Position numbers and translations under genes: made by a program. A stretch of 64,000 nt of DNA from Pseudopyrenochaeta lycopersici (lineage: Eukaryota; Ascomycota; Dothideomycetes; Pleosporales; Pseudopyrenochaetaceae): positions 620,001 to 684,000 of the forward strand of contig NHZP01000004.1 in assembly GCA_003313425.1 (NCBI GenBank). Reading direction: 5' to 3'. Below are positions 34,439 to 46,168 of this stretch, piece after piece (positions within the stretch are counted from its first letter, which is position 1; each line of letters opens with the position of its first letter). Under the pieces are notes generated by a model. It was given only the letters and a program-made list of their open reading frames with translations, searched no databases and was not told the DNA's origin.

Positions 34439-35046
34439 ATGCGCTTCACAGCCCTCATTCTACCACTTACGCTTGCTCTCACGGCCGCTGCCGACCCAGT
34501 TGCAGAGGCAATTCCGCTTCCACAGGGCATCTCTCAAGCACGCCAATACCGTCGCTCCGCAAATGATCTCTCCCGCCGTCAGAACACGCCTGACGTAGAT
34601 CCTGAGATACTCTGTGGCAAAGGCTTCAAAGACTGCGGAGATGGATGGTGTTGCACGTAAGTCGTCGAACATCTGTCCTCCCTAATGATCCATCTTCTGT
34701 TTATTGTTTCCATGCTGACAATATCTTCAGTCCGAACCAGCAATGCGCCGGCAAACTTAGCAATGTGCCTGTATGCAAAGACCCCACTGTAACCTTCGGT
34801 CCCCTCGCAGGCACCGCGGTTGCACTACCATACAGTGATCTGGATGAGAAGCTGTCCAGTCTGACGAAGGCGCTGGCGGAGATTACAGGTTCGCCTCGCT
34901 CAGGCGGAAACAGTAACCCGGCAGATAGCAAGGCAACAGGTGCTGCGGCTGCAGTTGGGATGAGTGGGTTTGGGACAATGGCTGGGACGGTGGTAGCAAT
35001 CTGGGGTATTGCTGCGGTTGGCGGTGCAGGATTTCTATTATTGTAA
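34439..35046 (+). CDS. Small secreted cysteine-rich protein, probably GPI-anchored
   Basis: Exons 34439-34656 and 34731-35046 give 177 aa. The intron is GTAAGT...CTTCAG, and the join AC|T gives WCCTPNQQC. The N-terminus MRFTALILPLTLALTAAADP is a clear signal peptide. A dibasic site at LSRRQ (46-47) could be cut by a Kex2-type protease. A compact module follows with six cysteines (59, 66, 71, 72, 78, 88): CGKGFKDCGDGWCCTPNQQC onwards. A Ser/Gly/Ala-rich linker leads to a hydrophobic C-terminal tail (about 150-177) that fits a GPI-attachment signal. Location at the cell wall or outer membrane is inferred. It stands alone between two gene-poor stretches, a setting where effector-like genes are often found. 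Confidence 0.82.
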
Positions 35047-36842
35047 CAGTCAAGATGAAAGGCGTGGTCTAGGAAACGCGGGGTTGACACGCCCTCAGTC
35101 CCTTCTATTCAACTAATAACGATTGCTTTAATACCTACAGAACAGGCTTAGGGAACCCAAGAGTTGTCTAAGTTCTTGTTTTATAGGCACAATGCAAATT
35201 AAATCTAAAATTTAAGCCAACTTAATCAAATCGTGCTTCCAATTAATAGACTGTAATAGCGGTTCAACGCTCGCCAACCTAATTTACTTTACCTGCCATA
35301 ACCTCTTGCCTGCCTGTTAACATCCATGTGTGAGCGCCCTGAGGATATCTTCTTACGCGGCACAGCAGCGGTTAACTGCGCTGTGGCAGACTCCCTCCTT
35401 ATTCGCTAGTGTTACATCTCAACAAAAGTCAGGGGGGGAAATTAACTAAATACGACTTTTATTTTTAGATTTTTTGAATTAGAGGAGACGTTCGTGGACC
35501 AGACCACAGTAGTGCTGCTCATCGTAGACCGTTGTTTAAGGTTAACTTTATATTAGGACTAAACTGTCAAGACACAGGTCTACTCCCACTGCGCCAGGCA
35601 ACCAAAAGGTAACAATGATCGGCTAAGTGCAGATCAAGCTGAGTAGAATAGTACTTAATATCATACTGGTAGCCAGCCAGCGGCTCTCAGCGCTTAGTTC
35701 TTGGCCTGCAGTCCTTGAACCTCAGCTGTTAGCGCCCTCAGCGCTTTAGCCTGACACTAGGCATGCGATACGAAGTGTTTTAAACAAACAACCCTCCTTA
35801 GGTAAAGCTTCTGTTGCATTAAACTAGACTACCTAGGCATTTACCCTCATCTTTTGCTATGCGTGGAGAATGATACTTCGAACACGCAGTAGCGCAGCTG
35901 AGGATACCTCAGCATCTAGTTCTAGCACTGGGTTTAATAACTTTGCTCTACCTAGCGGGGGTCAGACCAGTAGAGGCGTTGCATCCATATAGAAAGTTTT
36001 TTGGGCAAGTTTCTACCGTGTCTGAAAGAGGTGGATAGGGTTCTAGGACACTATCGTAAAAGGCCAAGTTTGTTCATGGCGTAGATTCTATACCCGATTT
36101 GAGGCTCGTTGCGTCAAGCTGCTTACGCGCTAGTTAAACCGGTAGGCAGTGTTATAAGCACATGTTTCCTTCAAAACAATGATTGAAGTTCCTGGTATCT
36201 TTACCGGCGTGCCATCCACCTCTATGTGTAAATATGTACTCTTACTCATTCCATTGTTTCATGGACCTAGAATCTAAATCTTTATTCCTCAGGGCTTGAG
36301 CTGAATGGATGAAGAGGGCTCATCATGAGCAATCTGGAATGACATAATTAATTTGAAAGCCATTTCCATAAAACAATGGAGACTTTGGTTGTTCGAATGC
36401 GCAACCTGCGGTGCTAAGAAGGGTGGGCTCAATTTGAAGTGTGACGTTACGATTTGGTGTTTGTTGACAGGGACATAGAATTGCGCAGGCGAACCACGGT
36501 TCGGCAAGGGCCATTTTGAGATTCTATCAATTAGCACCGTGCTATTGTCACGCACGTTGTTAGTTGCTAATACCGCTGAGACTGATTGGTATTAATGTTG
36601 CTTAAGAATTTGGTGCTGTTGAATTGGTTGTCCCATGCTTTGTATTGTCCGGAGGAAATATATTCTCCTCTGCTCCCCGCAATCCTCTCTTTTCTATCTC
36701 TTACGACAGTTTGACAGACCCCAGATTACCTCAAAACTCGAAGCTTAGATCTCAGAAACGAAGTAAGTTTCTAGAAGTGCTTCTGCTTATGTACTCCTTA
36801 TTCAAAATCTGTCAAAGCTAACCCATTCAAAGTAATTTCAAT
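35047..36842. other. 1.8 kb gene-poor stretch
   Basis: There are no supported genes. The DNA is AT-richer with many in-frame stops. Short related words (CTCAGCGCTTAG at about 35687 and CTCAGCGCTTTAG at about 35738) occur about 50 bp apart. The last part should hold the MFS transporter promoter. Confidence 0.5.
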
Positions 36843-38568
36843 ATGGCCGAGTCAAGGCATGATAGTGACGGAAGCATCGGCTCCGAAGGTCGCAAAGAAG
36901 TGGCTGCTGAGGGAATAGAAATGATTCCCACGCAAAGCCAAAGCTCACGCTCAGCCAACAAGAATGGCCCCTTGACCCTCAACGAGGCAAACGGCATCGA
37001 GCATACAGCATACATGTTCTCCGCCAAAAAGAAATGGTGGATCCTTACCGTTGTGGCTTTGTGCCAGACGAGTATGAGTAAGTCCATACTTCAAATTCTG
37101 ATTGAATTTTGGTGATAGATGACACTAACTCCTGGTAGATTACAATGCAGCAGTCTACTCGAATGCCATCGGCCGTCTAAACGACCACTACAACCTCGGT
37201 AACAACCATTTCACCAATTCCAGAGCCGGGATGGCATGGTTCTTGATTCTCTACGGCTTTGGTTGCGAGCTTTGGGCACCGTGGTCTGAGGAGTACGGGC
37301 GCAAGATCGTTATGCAATTGTCTCTCGGCACAGTCAATCTCTGGCAGATTCTTGCAGGTGCCAGCAACGCGTGGTGGCAGGTTCTACTTGCGCGTCTTCT
37401 CGGTGGTCTCTGCTCCGCGGGTGGTTCCGTCACACTTGGTATGGTGGCCGATATGTTCGATCCAAACGACCAGCAGTTCCCTGTGCTTTGGGTAAGCTTG
37501 TGGAGCTGTCTTGGCTCAGGTGAGTTGCCTTTTACATGTTGATATTATCATTTGGCTAATGATTGCCTAGTCATTGGAGGTATTTGTGGAGGTCCTATCG
37601 AAGAATTTCTCGGCTGGCGCTGGAACTTCTGGATCCAGCTTATCTTTGGCTTCGTCGTTCAGGTCATTCACTTTTGCTTCGTTCCCGAAACTCGTTCAAC
37701 GATCATGCTGAACAACGAGGCGAAGAGACGGCGTGCACAGAACTCGAATACAACTATCGTTGGCCCTACTGAACGCCAAAAGATTGATAGGCGCGAGGTT
37801 TTGGCAATCATGGGCCGACCGTACAAGATGTTGGTTTGCGAACCTATCGTTGCCTTCCTGTCTCTGCTCTCGGGCTTCAGTGATGCCCTCATCTTCAGCT
37901 TTCTCGAGTCATATGGCTATGTGTTCAAGGATTCTGCTTGGGCCTTCACCCCCAGCCAGCTCGGCCTTGCATTGTTCGCGCTTTTCATCGGATACTGGGC
38001 TGCAGGCTTCGCTTACTTCCCAGTCATCAGGCGTCATAATCAGCAGCGCAAAAATGGAAAGGAGTTGAGCCCCGAGAGCCGTCTGTGGTTCCTCCAATAC
38101 ATTGTGCTGCTCCTACCGATTGGTCTCTTTGGTTCAGCATTCGTGGTCACAGGCCCGCCCGTACCTTGGATCGCCCCACTCATCTTCGCTCTCATCATCG
38201 GCTGCGCCAACATGGCGATCTACTACAGCACTATTGACTACATGGTTGCTGCGTACGGAGGTAAGTACTCTGCTTCCGCGACGGGCGGTAACGGCTTCTC
38301 GCGCGACGTCCTCGCAGGCATCTGCTCCTTCTACACCGGTCCTATGTACCATAAGCTTGGTGTTCAGAACTCGACATGGGTACTCTTTGCCCTGGCTGTG
38401 GTGGTCTGTATCCCTGTGTTTGTCATATATAAGAAAGGCCCACAGATTAGAGCTCGAAGCAGGTACGCTGAAGAGATTCAGAAGGAACGAGACAGCCATG
38501 ACACGACCAAAATCACTGTTGCGGATGGATGTCAAACTCCACAACAAGTTTCAGCGACTCATGTTTAG
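36843..38568 (+). CDS. MFS transporter, DHA1 drug:H+ antiporter type
   Basis: Proton-driven exporter-like carrier of the plasma membrane. Exons 36843-37077, 37139-37519 and 37571-38568 give 537 aa. Introns are GTAAGT/GGTAG and GTGAGT/CCTAG; joins restore TSMNYNAAVYSNAIGRLNDH and LGSVIGGICGGPIEEFLGWR. About the first 55 residues are cytosolic. Helix 1 is at WWILTVVALCQTSMN, the motif-A-like loop is APWSEEYGRKIV, and helix 5 carries VIGGICGGPIEEFLGWRWNF, corresponding to the drug-antiporter motif C region. PETRSTIML follows helix 6 and a long loop precedes helix 7. The sequence matches fungal 12-helix exporters; the substrate is unknown. Its stop codon lies 512 bp before a large fold-back element. 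Confidence 0.88.
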
Positions 38569-39080
38569 GGGATCTAGGTAACGCACCACACTACCGTATT
38601 ATCTCTAAAACTACCGATCCATTGCACATTTATGTTTTGTCTCATGATACTCAGAGGGTTACCATTTCTGTTGGAAGGAGATGACTGAGATGGTGTAGTT
38701 GGCGTTTTTCTTCATTTCATGTTGTTGAGGAAACGTAATGTGAGCGTGCTGATCTCTTCCGCTTGAGATGGCGTCAGCTGCAGTATCGATGTAGTACGAA
38801 TAGGATGAATCGGGACTTTTCTGTAGACCTATCGGCCGAATTCGACGTGGTAATCGACATGGACATCGTTGTGATTCGCGTTCTTGCTTGAAGCGGTGAG
38901 CGTGCGCTCATCATCAATGTCATTGCCCTGCTTAACAGGCAATGCCGGTCGAACGCAAGGAGGTTGACCCCATGCCCACTGCGTCACCTAAACGGCTTGG
39001 GAGAGTTGACGCCTGACGATGCGAGAACATGGGACAGGATAGTGTTAAAGTGAGGCGGCAGAGCTTTGGCCAAGACGCTA
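38569..39080. other. 3' region of MFS transporter up to fold-back element
   Basis: No gene is seen. It presumably contains the transporter's 3' untranslated region and unique DNA up to the TA dinucleotide at 39079-39080 that borders the element. Confidence 0.5.
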
Positions 39081-39088
39081 CCGAGGTA

Positions 39089-39122
39089 GACGGCGTAACG
39101 AGCCAGACGGCGTAACGAGCCA
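39089..39122. repeat. Tandem 17-bp direct repeat in left terminal arm
   Basis: GACGGCGTAACGAGCCA occurs twice back to back (39089-39105 and 39106-39122), starting eight bases inside the element's end. The same pair occurs in reverse orientation in the right arm. Such subterminal repeats often bind transposase; that role is inferred. Confidence 0.85.
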
Positions 39123-39750
39123 CTTTTCCCTAGTAAATCTGCCAAAATCCTATCTCTATTTCTATTTTTCTAGCTTCTTTTAATACATAAAATAAAAAAG
39201 TGTTAATACTAAAAATATATTTTAAAAGTAGCTTTATAAATCTAGTTAATTATAATATTAAAAATAAATTATTTAAAAAATATACTAATTTTTAATAAAA
39301 ATAAATAACGTATTTTATAAATTATTTTTTAATACAGCTTTAAAGCTTATATTATAGATTCTTAGTTTTAAATAGCTAGGTATATATATAATTTATTTAT
39401 AATATTATACTATATTTAATAAAGTTACATAGAAACTTTTATTAGGAGAAAAGTTTATATAAGTATATTATTATAGATAATCTCTATATTTATCTAGCTA
39501 TTTAAAACTAAGAATCTATAATATAAGCTTTAAAGCTGTATTAAAAAATAATTTATAAAATACGTTATTTATTTTTATTAAAAATTAGTATATTTTTTAA
39601 ATAATTTATTTTTAATATTATAATTAACTAGATTTATAAAGCTACTTTTAAAATATATTTTTAGTATTAACACTTTTTTATTTTATGTATTAAAAGAAGC
39701 TAGAAAAATAGAAATAGAGATAGGATTTTGGCAGATTTACTAGGGAAAAG

Positions 39751-39784
39751 TGGCTCGTTACGCCGTCTGGCTCGTTACGCCGTC
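39751..39784. repeat. Tandem 17-bp direct repeat in right terminal arm
   Basis: This is the reverse-complement counterpart of the left pair: TGGCTCGTTACGCCGTC occurs twice (39751-39767 and 39768-39784), eight bases from the right end. Confidence 0.85.
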
Positions 39785-39792
39785 CACCTCGG

Positions 39793-40621
39793 TAGTGGCA
39801 CCCTAGCAATAAGGACACCGATAGTCGAGAATGAAAAGAGAAATTCCCCACGTTTAGACTATCATGATCATTCAAGAATGGTGTCGTGACCCAATCTCCA
39901 CAAATGGAATCATATCATCTTCGGGCACTTTAAGCGACCTCTCTTTGGAACGATATTTTGCACAACGCACCCTGAGGCTTGATGACGGGGACTGTCCATC
40001 TCATCACCCCTCCAATCCCTAAGAGACTGTCGCTTGACCAGTTCTGTCGTCCAATTGTAGATTGTTGTATTGACTGAATTAAGGACTGTGTGACATTGCT
40101 AGATGATATTCGCAGCCCGAAAGCCAAAGTCTCCGTTCATGGTCTTTTTGTCAGGGAACCCGACCGTCGACTTTCCGTAATAAGGCATCGTCTTCCTTAC
40201 ATCGCCCGAAGAATACAACGCGTCTCCCGCAGGCTCCATCTGCAAGCATTTCTTCTTCTATCTTTAATAGCGTTGTATCTGACAATGACGTCAACCGTCA
40301 TGTGCAAGCGTTCCTGGTGCGGGCCGTTGCCGTCGCTACTCCAATCAGGGGGAATGAAGACTAGTTCAGGCACCAATTGCACTCTGCCAGCTGTACAAGG
40401 TGCAGGCTGGTGCATCACTCAACATAAAGCCATTCAGATGGGCAGGGTTTGAGTGGGAATTCTCAATCTGGCGCCCATGGGGATTTTTGGGATAGCGTGG
40501 GGTTTTCCTGGGTGCCTAGATGCCCAATCTGGGCTTCTGTCTTTTAAGCAATCTGGAGCCTTCTTATCTCTCGCAAAAACAGGTACAGCTCGTATTAGCG
40601 TATTGAAGCAAGTTTTTGAGA
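39793..40621. other. Gene-free region after fold-back element
   Basis: It starts with the TA border of the element. Short overlapping frames have no support. The last part should be the promoter of the gene at 40622. Confidence 0.5.
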
Positions 40622-42203
40622 ATGGGCGTTGCAGTAAGTTTTGCATTGTTTTTGCTTGCATGTGAGATCCATGGACACTAAAGGTTATAGAATATACCCG
40701 TAGACCCAGCGAACATTACGCAGGCTTTGGTATCCACCCTGCTGAATGTCTTCGACGCTACTAAAGATTTGTACCAAACTTTGGTAATCAAAGAGAAGAG
40801 GGACTATGAGCAAAGCCTAAGGTCGAACGGATATCCGGCCTCAAGTAGGATTAAACATGTCGAAGACGAACGACCATATAGCGATGAGGCCATTATGGTG
40901 GATAAAGCGGCTGTCACGCGGCAATTTGAACTTGGATACCAAGCAATAGGCGCAGAATTTGCTATGGGCGATGGTAGGTTCCACAAATTTGCTTGGGCCC
41001 ATCAGCGCATTGCGCTCGACACTTGGTCGGCGAAAAGATGAGCAAGCTAACACAATCGATCAGTGCTTTCGCATACGGCACTTCAATCCCAGATCATCGC
41101 ACTGCAGAGCGTCCTCGTAACGACGTTTCTGTATGGACCCACATCGCTTGACCCCATCTCACACCAATTATCAAATCTCAATGCGGCATCTGGAGCAGCA
41201 GGTATGGGCTCCGTCGATATTTTGGCGGCCCAGCAACAGCGACAAGAAGATGCGTTGTCATCTAGTTCTCGATCGACGCACTCTCAGATAGTGCGTGCGA
41301 ACCAACCTACTATCACCGGTCCTGGCTCAAATTCAACGGCTCTTATGAAGTATCATGAGCCGTCTCGAGTACGAAGTAGCAGCCCAGTGAATACCACTGT
41401 ACTCGAGTGGCGGGGTAGGCCCAAGCCAGGGCGAACCGATACAGACATCACGTCCATAACAGGACCCACGTCATATGGTATGTAAAGTTGCAACGCACCC
41501 AGCAGATTATCCCAAGGAGCCGAAGAGTATGTCGCAAAGTCTATGTAATTGCTCAATGCAGCTAAGCAGCTTGGCAACGTGCTCCATTACAACTAAGGCA
41601 TAGCTTCGGCCTTTAATTTCATGTCGTTCAGAACTGACTCTGTCATTATCCGTAGGTATGAAGTCAGCTCCGCATAACTTGTACTGCCTCTATGCCCTCG
41701 ACCTCCAACGACATGCAACCCAGCCACTGTCCTCAAGCATTACGTCTAGTTCAGAGCCATACTGCCCGCATTGTCAACAAACATTACACCTATCATCGGG
41801 GAAAGCGTGGGAGATCTTCAAGGAGGACGACGGCTACAGGCGATGTTTTCAGGTTTCAAATCGTTTTGTGGTCAAATGCCATCGAGAAGGCCCTGATGGA
41901 CAGTACTCTTGCGTCCTATGCTCAAGAAGCGCGCCTATCGATACTGTCTGCGGTGACGTAAAAGCACTAGTGAAGCACATTTGGGAGGACCATAACATCC
42001 GTGAGCTTAAGCACGAGGAAGACATTGTTGAGATTATCGAGCAGCCTGTCAGGAGTAGACGAGATAGTGTCACTGGGTATGAGGCATCCCGAAGCAGTAA
42101 GAAGAGCGCTAGCTTGGCCTCAAGGAGTCGACGCCGGAGTCTGCCAGCATATGAACGCGAAGTGGAGACGTTTGAGAGGAGAACTTCGAGACGGGGCGCG
42201 TGA
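40622..42203 (+). CDS. Fungal protein of unknown function with Cys/His-rich C-terminal half
   Basis: Proposed exons are 40622-40633 (12 nt, MGVA), 40691-40973, 41064-41477 and 41656-42203, giving 418 aa. All joins keep frame: MGVA|NIPVDPANITQALVS, MGD|VLSHTALQS and TSYG|MKSAPHNL. The N-terminal third is helical (TLLNVFDATKDLYQTLVIKE). The middle is Ser/Gln-rich and probably disordered. The last exon has paired cysteines and histidines, CPHCQQTLH, then KCHREGPDGQYSCVLC and VKHIWEDHN, that could bind zinc. An Arg/Ser-rich basic tail (RSRRRSLPAYERE) closes the protein. The arrangement recalls fungal-specific proteins of unknown role, possibly nuclear. The tiny first exon is the weakest part of the model. 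Confidence 0.75.
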
Positions 42204-43850
42204 TGCGCCTCGAATCGTCGTTTCGTACATGTATATCTTGTGAGCTTTCGGTCTTAGTCTTGTTCAATGATGTCTAATTAGTTTTACATGTTATATTAGC
42301 ATAGATTCTTCCTGTCTATAGATTCTGTGGTCATTTGGCAACGTGGTGTATTTCGTCAATGGTTTGTCTATATTTTTGAAGCCGCAGGTTAGAGCCTCAT
42401 GATTGTCTCACTGCATAAGCATGTCACGTACCGGCCCGCTCTTATTACGAAGTTGGCAGCTGATAATCTTAAAATCAAACTACCCTCACGCATTGCATCG
42501 CAGCTGGTGCCACCCAAAAATCCTCCAAACCCAAAACCAAAACGGACAATGCTGGGTTCAGCAATCAACACCCGTATCATCTACATACCGTATGTAGTAA
42601 CTTACCGTGCACCTAGAGTATCGAAGGCAAGTTCCTGTTGTCAAACATGCGAGGCCTGCACCAGCTTCCTGCAATGTGCCGCAACAGTAGCTTCATGGAG
42701 GAATGAGCTTGACCATTGTCCATTTTGGGCCTAGTTTTATCCCAATTGGGATGTCAGGTTGAGCTTAGTGCATGTGGCGTGGTGCTCGTGTTGCGTGTGG
42801 CATTTAGATGAGGACGGAAATTTTCTCAATATTGCGGGGATATCCGATCTGGTCTGAAGGGGGAATTTGCCATCGTGAATTCTGGATGAGTATGGATGGA
42901 AGGTGAGCTAGGCCAGCCTAACTGCCGAAGTACGGCCGACGAGGACTTGTCAGTACAAACCACAGTTTGAGGCGGTTGGCCAGTGACAAAATTTTACGAA
43001 ACCTAGCACATAGGCTGATTGTGTTTTCGGCCGCTAAGCTAGCCTAGCGCTGGTTCATGCATTTACATGGCAAGCTGTATCGGTCATTCCGCTCGAACGT
43101 GCAGCACCCAGATCGCTCAGCACATGGCATCGATACGTGTCTAGGCCGCCCATCAGCACTGAGATGGATGCACATTCACACGCAACCACATCCAAGCTAG
43201 CCAGAGGAATAAATGGTCGGCCTTCCATCAGCTGCTGGTGTGCTAACTTTGTGCTGGAAGAATAACTGCTTCGCAAAGTGAGCAGCGTTGCACAACCTAC
43301 GATCTTACGCCGCCGCCGTTCGTTTAACCAATTGAACTCATAGAGTAACTCTGACTAAAGGTACCTCTGCACCCCCGGGCGACTCGCTATCATCTCAGTA
43401 TCTGCCAGCCGAATCACTTTGGGTTTCCCCGCTCAGCCTTGTTCATCGCCCGCATGGCTGAAGAAGCATAACGCTCGACACATGTTCGCAGTTGGCGCTT
43501 GCGCTACTCTAATTTCGGTATTGTATCGCGGTAGGCCTACCTCAACTCCTCCAGTGTGTGGCTCAAAGACCCAGTATCCCATGTCACGGTTTTTAGTCTC
43601 GACAAAGTACTGAAAATGGCTTCAGTCTTATTACCTCAACCGTATGGTTCTTGTTCTAGCTTTGAAGCCACTAATGCTTTGGGCAAGCGTTTTTGCAGCT
43701 TCTACAGAAACGTGCCGATCAGAATGCCTTGGGAGCACAGCAGACTTGTAAAGATGCGTCCGAATTATACATTCTTGGTAGCCTTGTTGATGGCACGGGA
43801 CTAATTACGTTTCGTTGTATATCATAGTTTTCACCACTGTGAATCCTTAT
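42204..43850. other. 1.6 kb gene-free convergent region
   Basis: This lies between the Cys/His-rich gene (+) and the SV2-like transporter (-). It is longer than needed for two 3' untranslated regions. Only short unsupported frames are present, and no repeat boundary was seen. Confidence 0.5.
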
Positions 43851-45760
43851 CTATAACGTCTGTTTGCCACGCGTCTCAATTGGAAGTATCAACATGCTGA
43901 AGAATGCTGCAATGAACAGCCCTCCGGACGCATAGATGGGAGCCTTTGGATTGGAGCTTCCAGCCTGAATAGCAACAATTGGAGCACAAAGGCCAGCAAC
44001 ACGATTGAGGAAACTAGACATGCCAGTGCCTGTACCACGAATCGGAGCTGGGAAGACTTCAGGGGTGTATGCATACAAGACTCCATACATGATATTTTGG
44101 AAGAACGCTTCGAGGCAAGTAAAAGCCAGCTGGAAGTCGGAATTGGAAGATATCGTGAATAAGAAGACGAAGACGCCGGTGATGACAGTCGCAATAGCCA
44201 TCGTACCCTTGCGGCCGACGTACTTGATATCGACTGTCCAGCAAGCGATGACCGATCCAGGAACACCAACAATGGCAGTAATTGCATAGTTGCGGTAAAT
44301 GGTGCTTGTATCATTCTCGACGCCCCCACCTGAGTTGGCTAGATACTGTGGGAGAAAGGCGTTGAATAGCGGATACGCCATGCCGATGGTAGTCCACTGG
44401 AACCAGAGCAATAAAGTTGTCAGACCAAGCTTTTTGTTTTGGAAGAGGGCACCGAATCGCTTCATTGAGAATCTGCTCAACGACCGCTTGATGATGTGGA
44501 ATACGCTAATTTTGACATCTTCTCCAGTGGCGTCAGCGTTACCGCCCACGTAGTTGAGGATGTCTTCAGTAAGCCAAGTTGTAGTCCTGTTGTAGTGCGC
44601 AATTCCATAGACCGTAGCGACGGCTTCAGCTTGACGGCCGCGAGAGAGTAAGAATTTTGGTGATTCGTAAAGGTGGAAGAAGAAAAACCGGGCGACGAAC
44701 ATAGCGAATGTGATCGCGCCAAGGGTGAGTATTAGGTAGCGCCATCCCCAATTATCGGCCTTAGTGCACACAGCACCTGAAGCGCAAGAAAAGTTGGGAA
44801 TAAATGCCCATGCCACTAGCACAGATTAGGTTGAGATTCGCAAAGCTATTTGAAACAACTCACGAAGGGAGGCAATCAGATTTCCGACCGGCCAGAATAC
44901 GGAGAGCAACGTAAGGAGATTTCCAGATGTCTGAGGTAAAAATTCCAAGAAAAGCGCACCGTCCACAGGTAAGTTGCCACCGACACCAAGCCCAATACAT
45001 GCATACAATGCACATGTGCCAACCCAGCTTGGACCACCGCCAGCAGCGAGGCCGAAAACACCAGCAAGAAATAACGTGAAGTTGAAAGCCAGTCGGCGGC
45101 CGAGGACATCAGAAGCTGTACCCCAGAAAGAGGCACCAATACATAAACCGAGGAAGAGCGAGAGCGTGGTGTATCTGACTTCGGTCTCGCTGACACCGAA
45201 CTCGACTGATAGTTGTGGCAATGTCAATGCGACACCCTACGAAGCTGATATTAATGATAGCCACAAACAAAGCCGAACGCGACGTACCTGAAGCCAGAGA
45301 TTGTCGGCCATCCAGCCCATACCACATAAGACGAATAGTTCCCATTGGTAACGTCCCATGCCCATATCTTGCAGCGCTCTGTTTATGACTTTGGACTTGC
45401 CTGTATACAGTCAGCCCACTCGCCATGGAATTGTACGAATCCAATCTTACGGTCGTAAGGCGTATCAGTATCAGACGCTGCTACATCGGCAATAATTTCT
45501 GCCTTGAGTGCTTCAACTGTCATCCCATGATTAACAAAACCGCTGGACGCATCACTATCTTGTCGCCTGGGTAGATTGTCCGGTTTGCTTTCATTTTCGC
45601 TCTTCTCACTTATGCGTCGCTCATGTGTCGGTGGTGCAATGGAAGTGTGTGGGGCAGGGACTGAGGAGCGACGGGGAGCCTCATCAAGCGACTGCAGAAC
45701 ACCAGGGAATTCTGAGACATCATGAGTTTTGAAGGGGTTTACAAGTATGGTTCGAACCAT
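43851..45760 (-). CDS. MFS transporter, SV2/SVOP-like
   Basis: Predicted 12-helix carrier. Exons in coding order are 45760-45451, 45400-45288, 45236-44864 and 44815-43851, giving 586 aa. All joins keep frame: TPYDR|KSKVINRALQDMGMGRYQ, NLWLQ|GVALTLPQLS and IASL|LAWAFIPNF. The only ATG suitable for the frame is at 45760 (MVRTILVNPFKTHDVSE). The cytosolic N-terminus (about 1-135) is Ser/Pro-rich. Helix 1 holds FVLCGMGWMADNLWLQ; the SV2-type motif FWGTASDVLGRRLAFN follows helix 2; GLGVGGNLPVDGALFLEFLP (helix 4) is diagnostic. YESPKFLLSRGR follows helix 6, and PEVFPAPIRGTGTG (helices 10-11) is also typical. The substrate is unknown; organic acids, amino acids or sugars are carried by relatives. 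Confidence 0.86.
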
Positions 45761-46168
45761 CTTGGCGCAAATAGATGATGATGTCCTTGCTACGGGGTGT
45801 GGTTCGGGTAGTCGCTTGGAAGAATTGGTGGTGTTGGATAGGGACAAGAAAGTCGCACAGGTTTTGTAGCTAGGGCTTGAAAGATATGCGTATCCTTGCA
45901 GTCGCGATGGGAGTCGAGTCTGGGGTAGTCGGAGGAATCGATTGAACCTTTGATGCGAACCACCCTAGCAAAAGATGCCTAAAAGGCTTGTGAAGCTTGG
46001 AGAAGCGTGTGTTGAGGTAGGAATCTTATATAATCAATGTCCCAAATGTCGCGGACAAGGTATAGGCAAAAATTCCCTGTTCACGCGAGTGATACGATGA
46101 CTATATATACTCCATTGCCACCCCTGTGCAAACTTCTCAAATTCTTTGGTTTGCAGGAGTGGAGTTTG

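Larger units (their letters stand above)
39081..39792. mobile_element. 712-bp fold-back (MITE-like) element with ~299-bp inverted repeats
   Basis: Two arms, 39081-39379 and 39494-39792, are reverse complements over their whole length. By eye the only difference is at the eighth base (A in the left arm, G in the right arm's complement). A loop of about 114 bp (39380-39493) separates them. The element is bordered by TA on both sides (39079-39080 and 39793-39794), as expected of Tc1/mariner-type target duplication. It has no coding capacity, so it would be a non-autonomous MITE. The outer about 42 bp are GC-rich and hold tandem 17-bp repeats; the inside is extremely AT-rich. Near identity of the arms suggests a recent insertion or continuing homogenisation. 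Confidence 0.85.

Noticed and set aside
39081..39792. Interpretation of the palindrome as a centromere or replication origin
   Set aside because: AT-richness alone is weak evidence; TA borders and exact terminal repeats fit a transposable element better.
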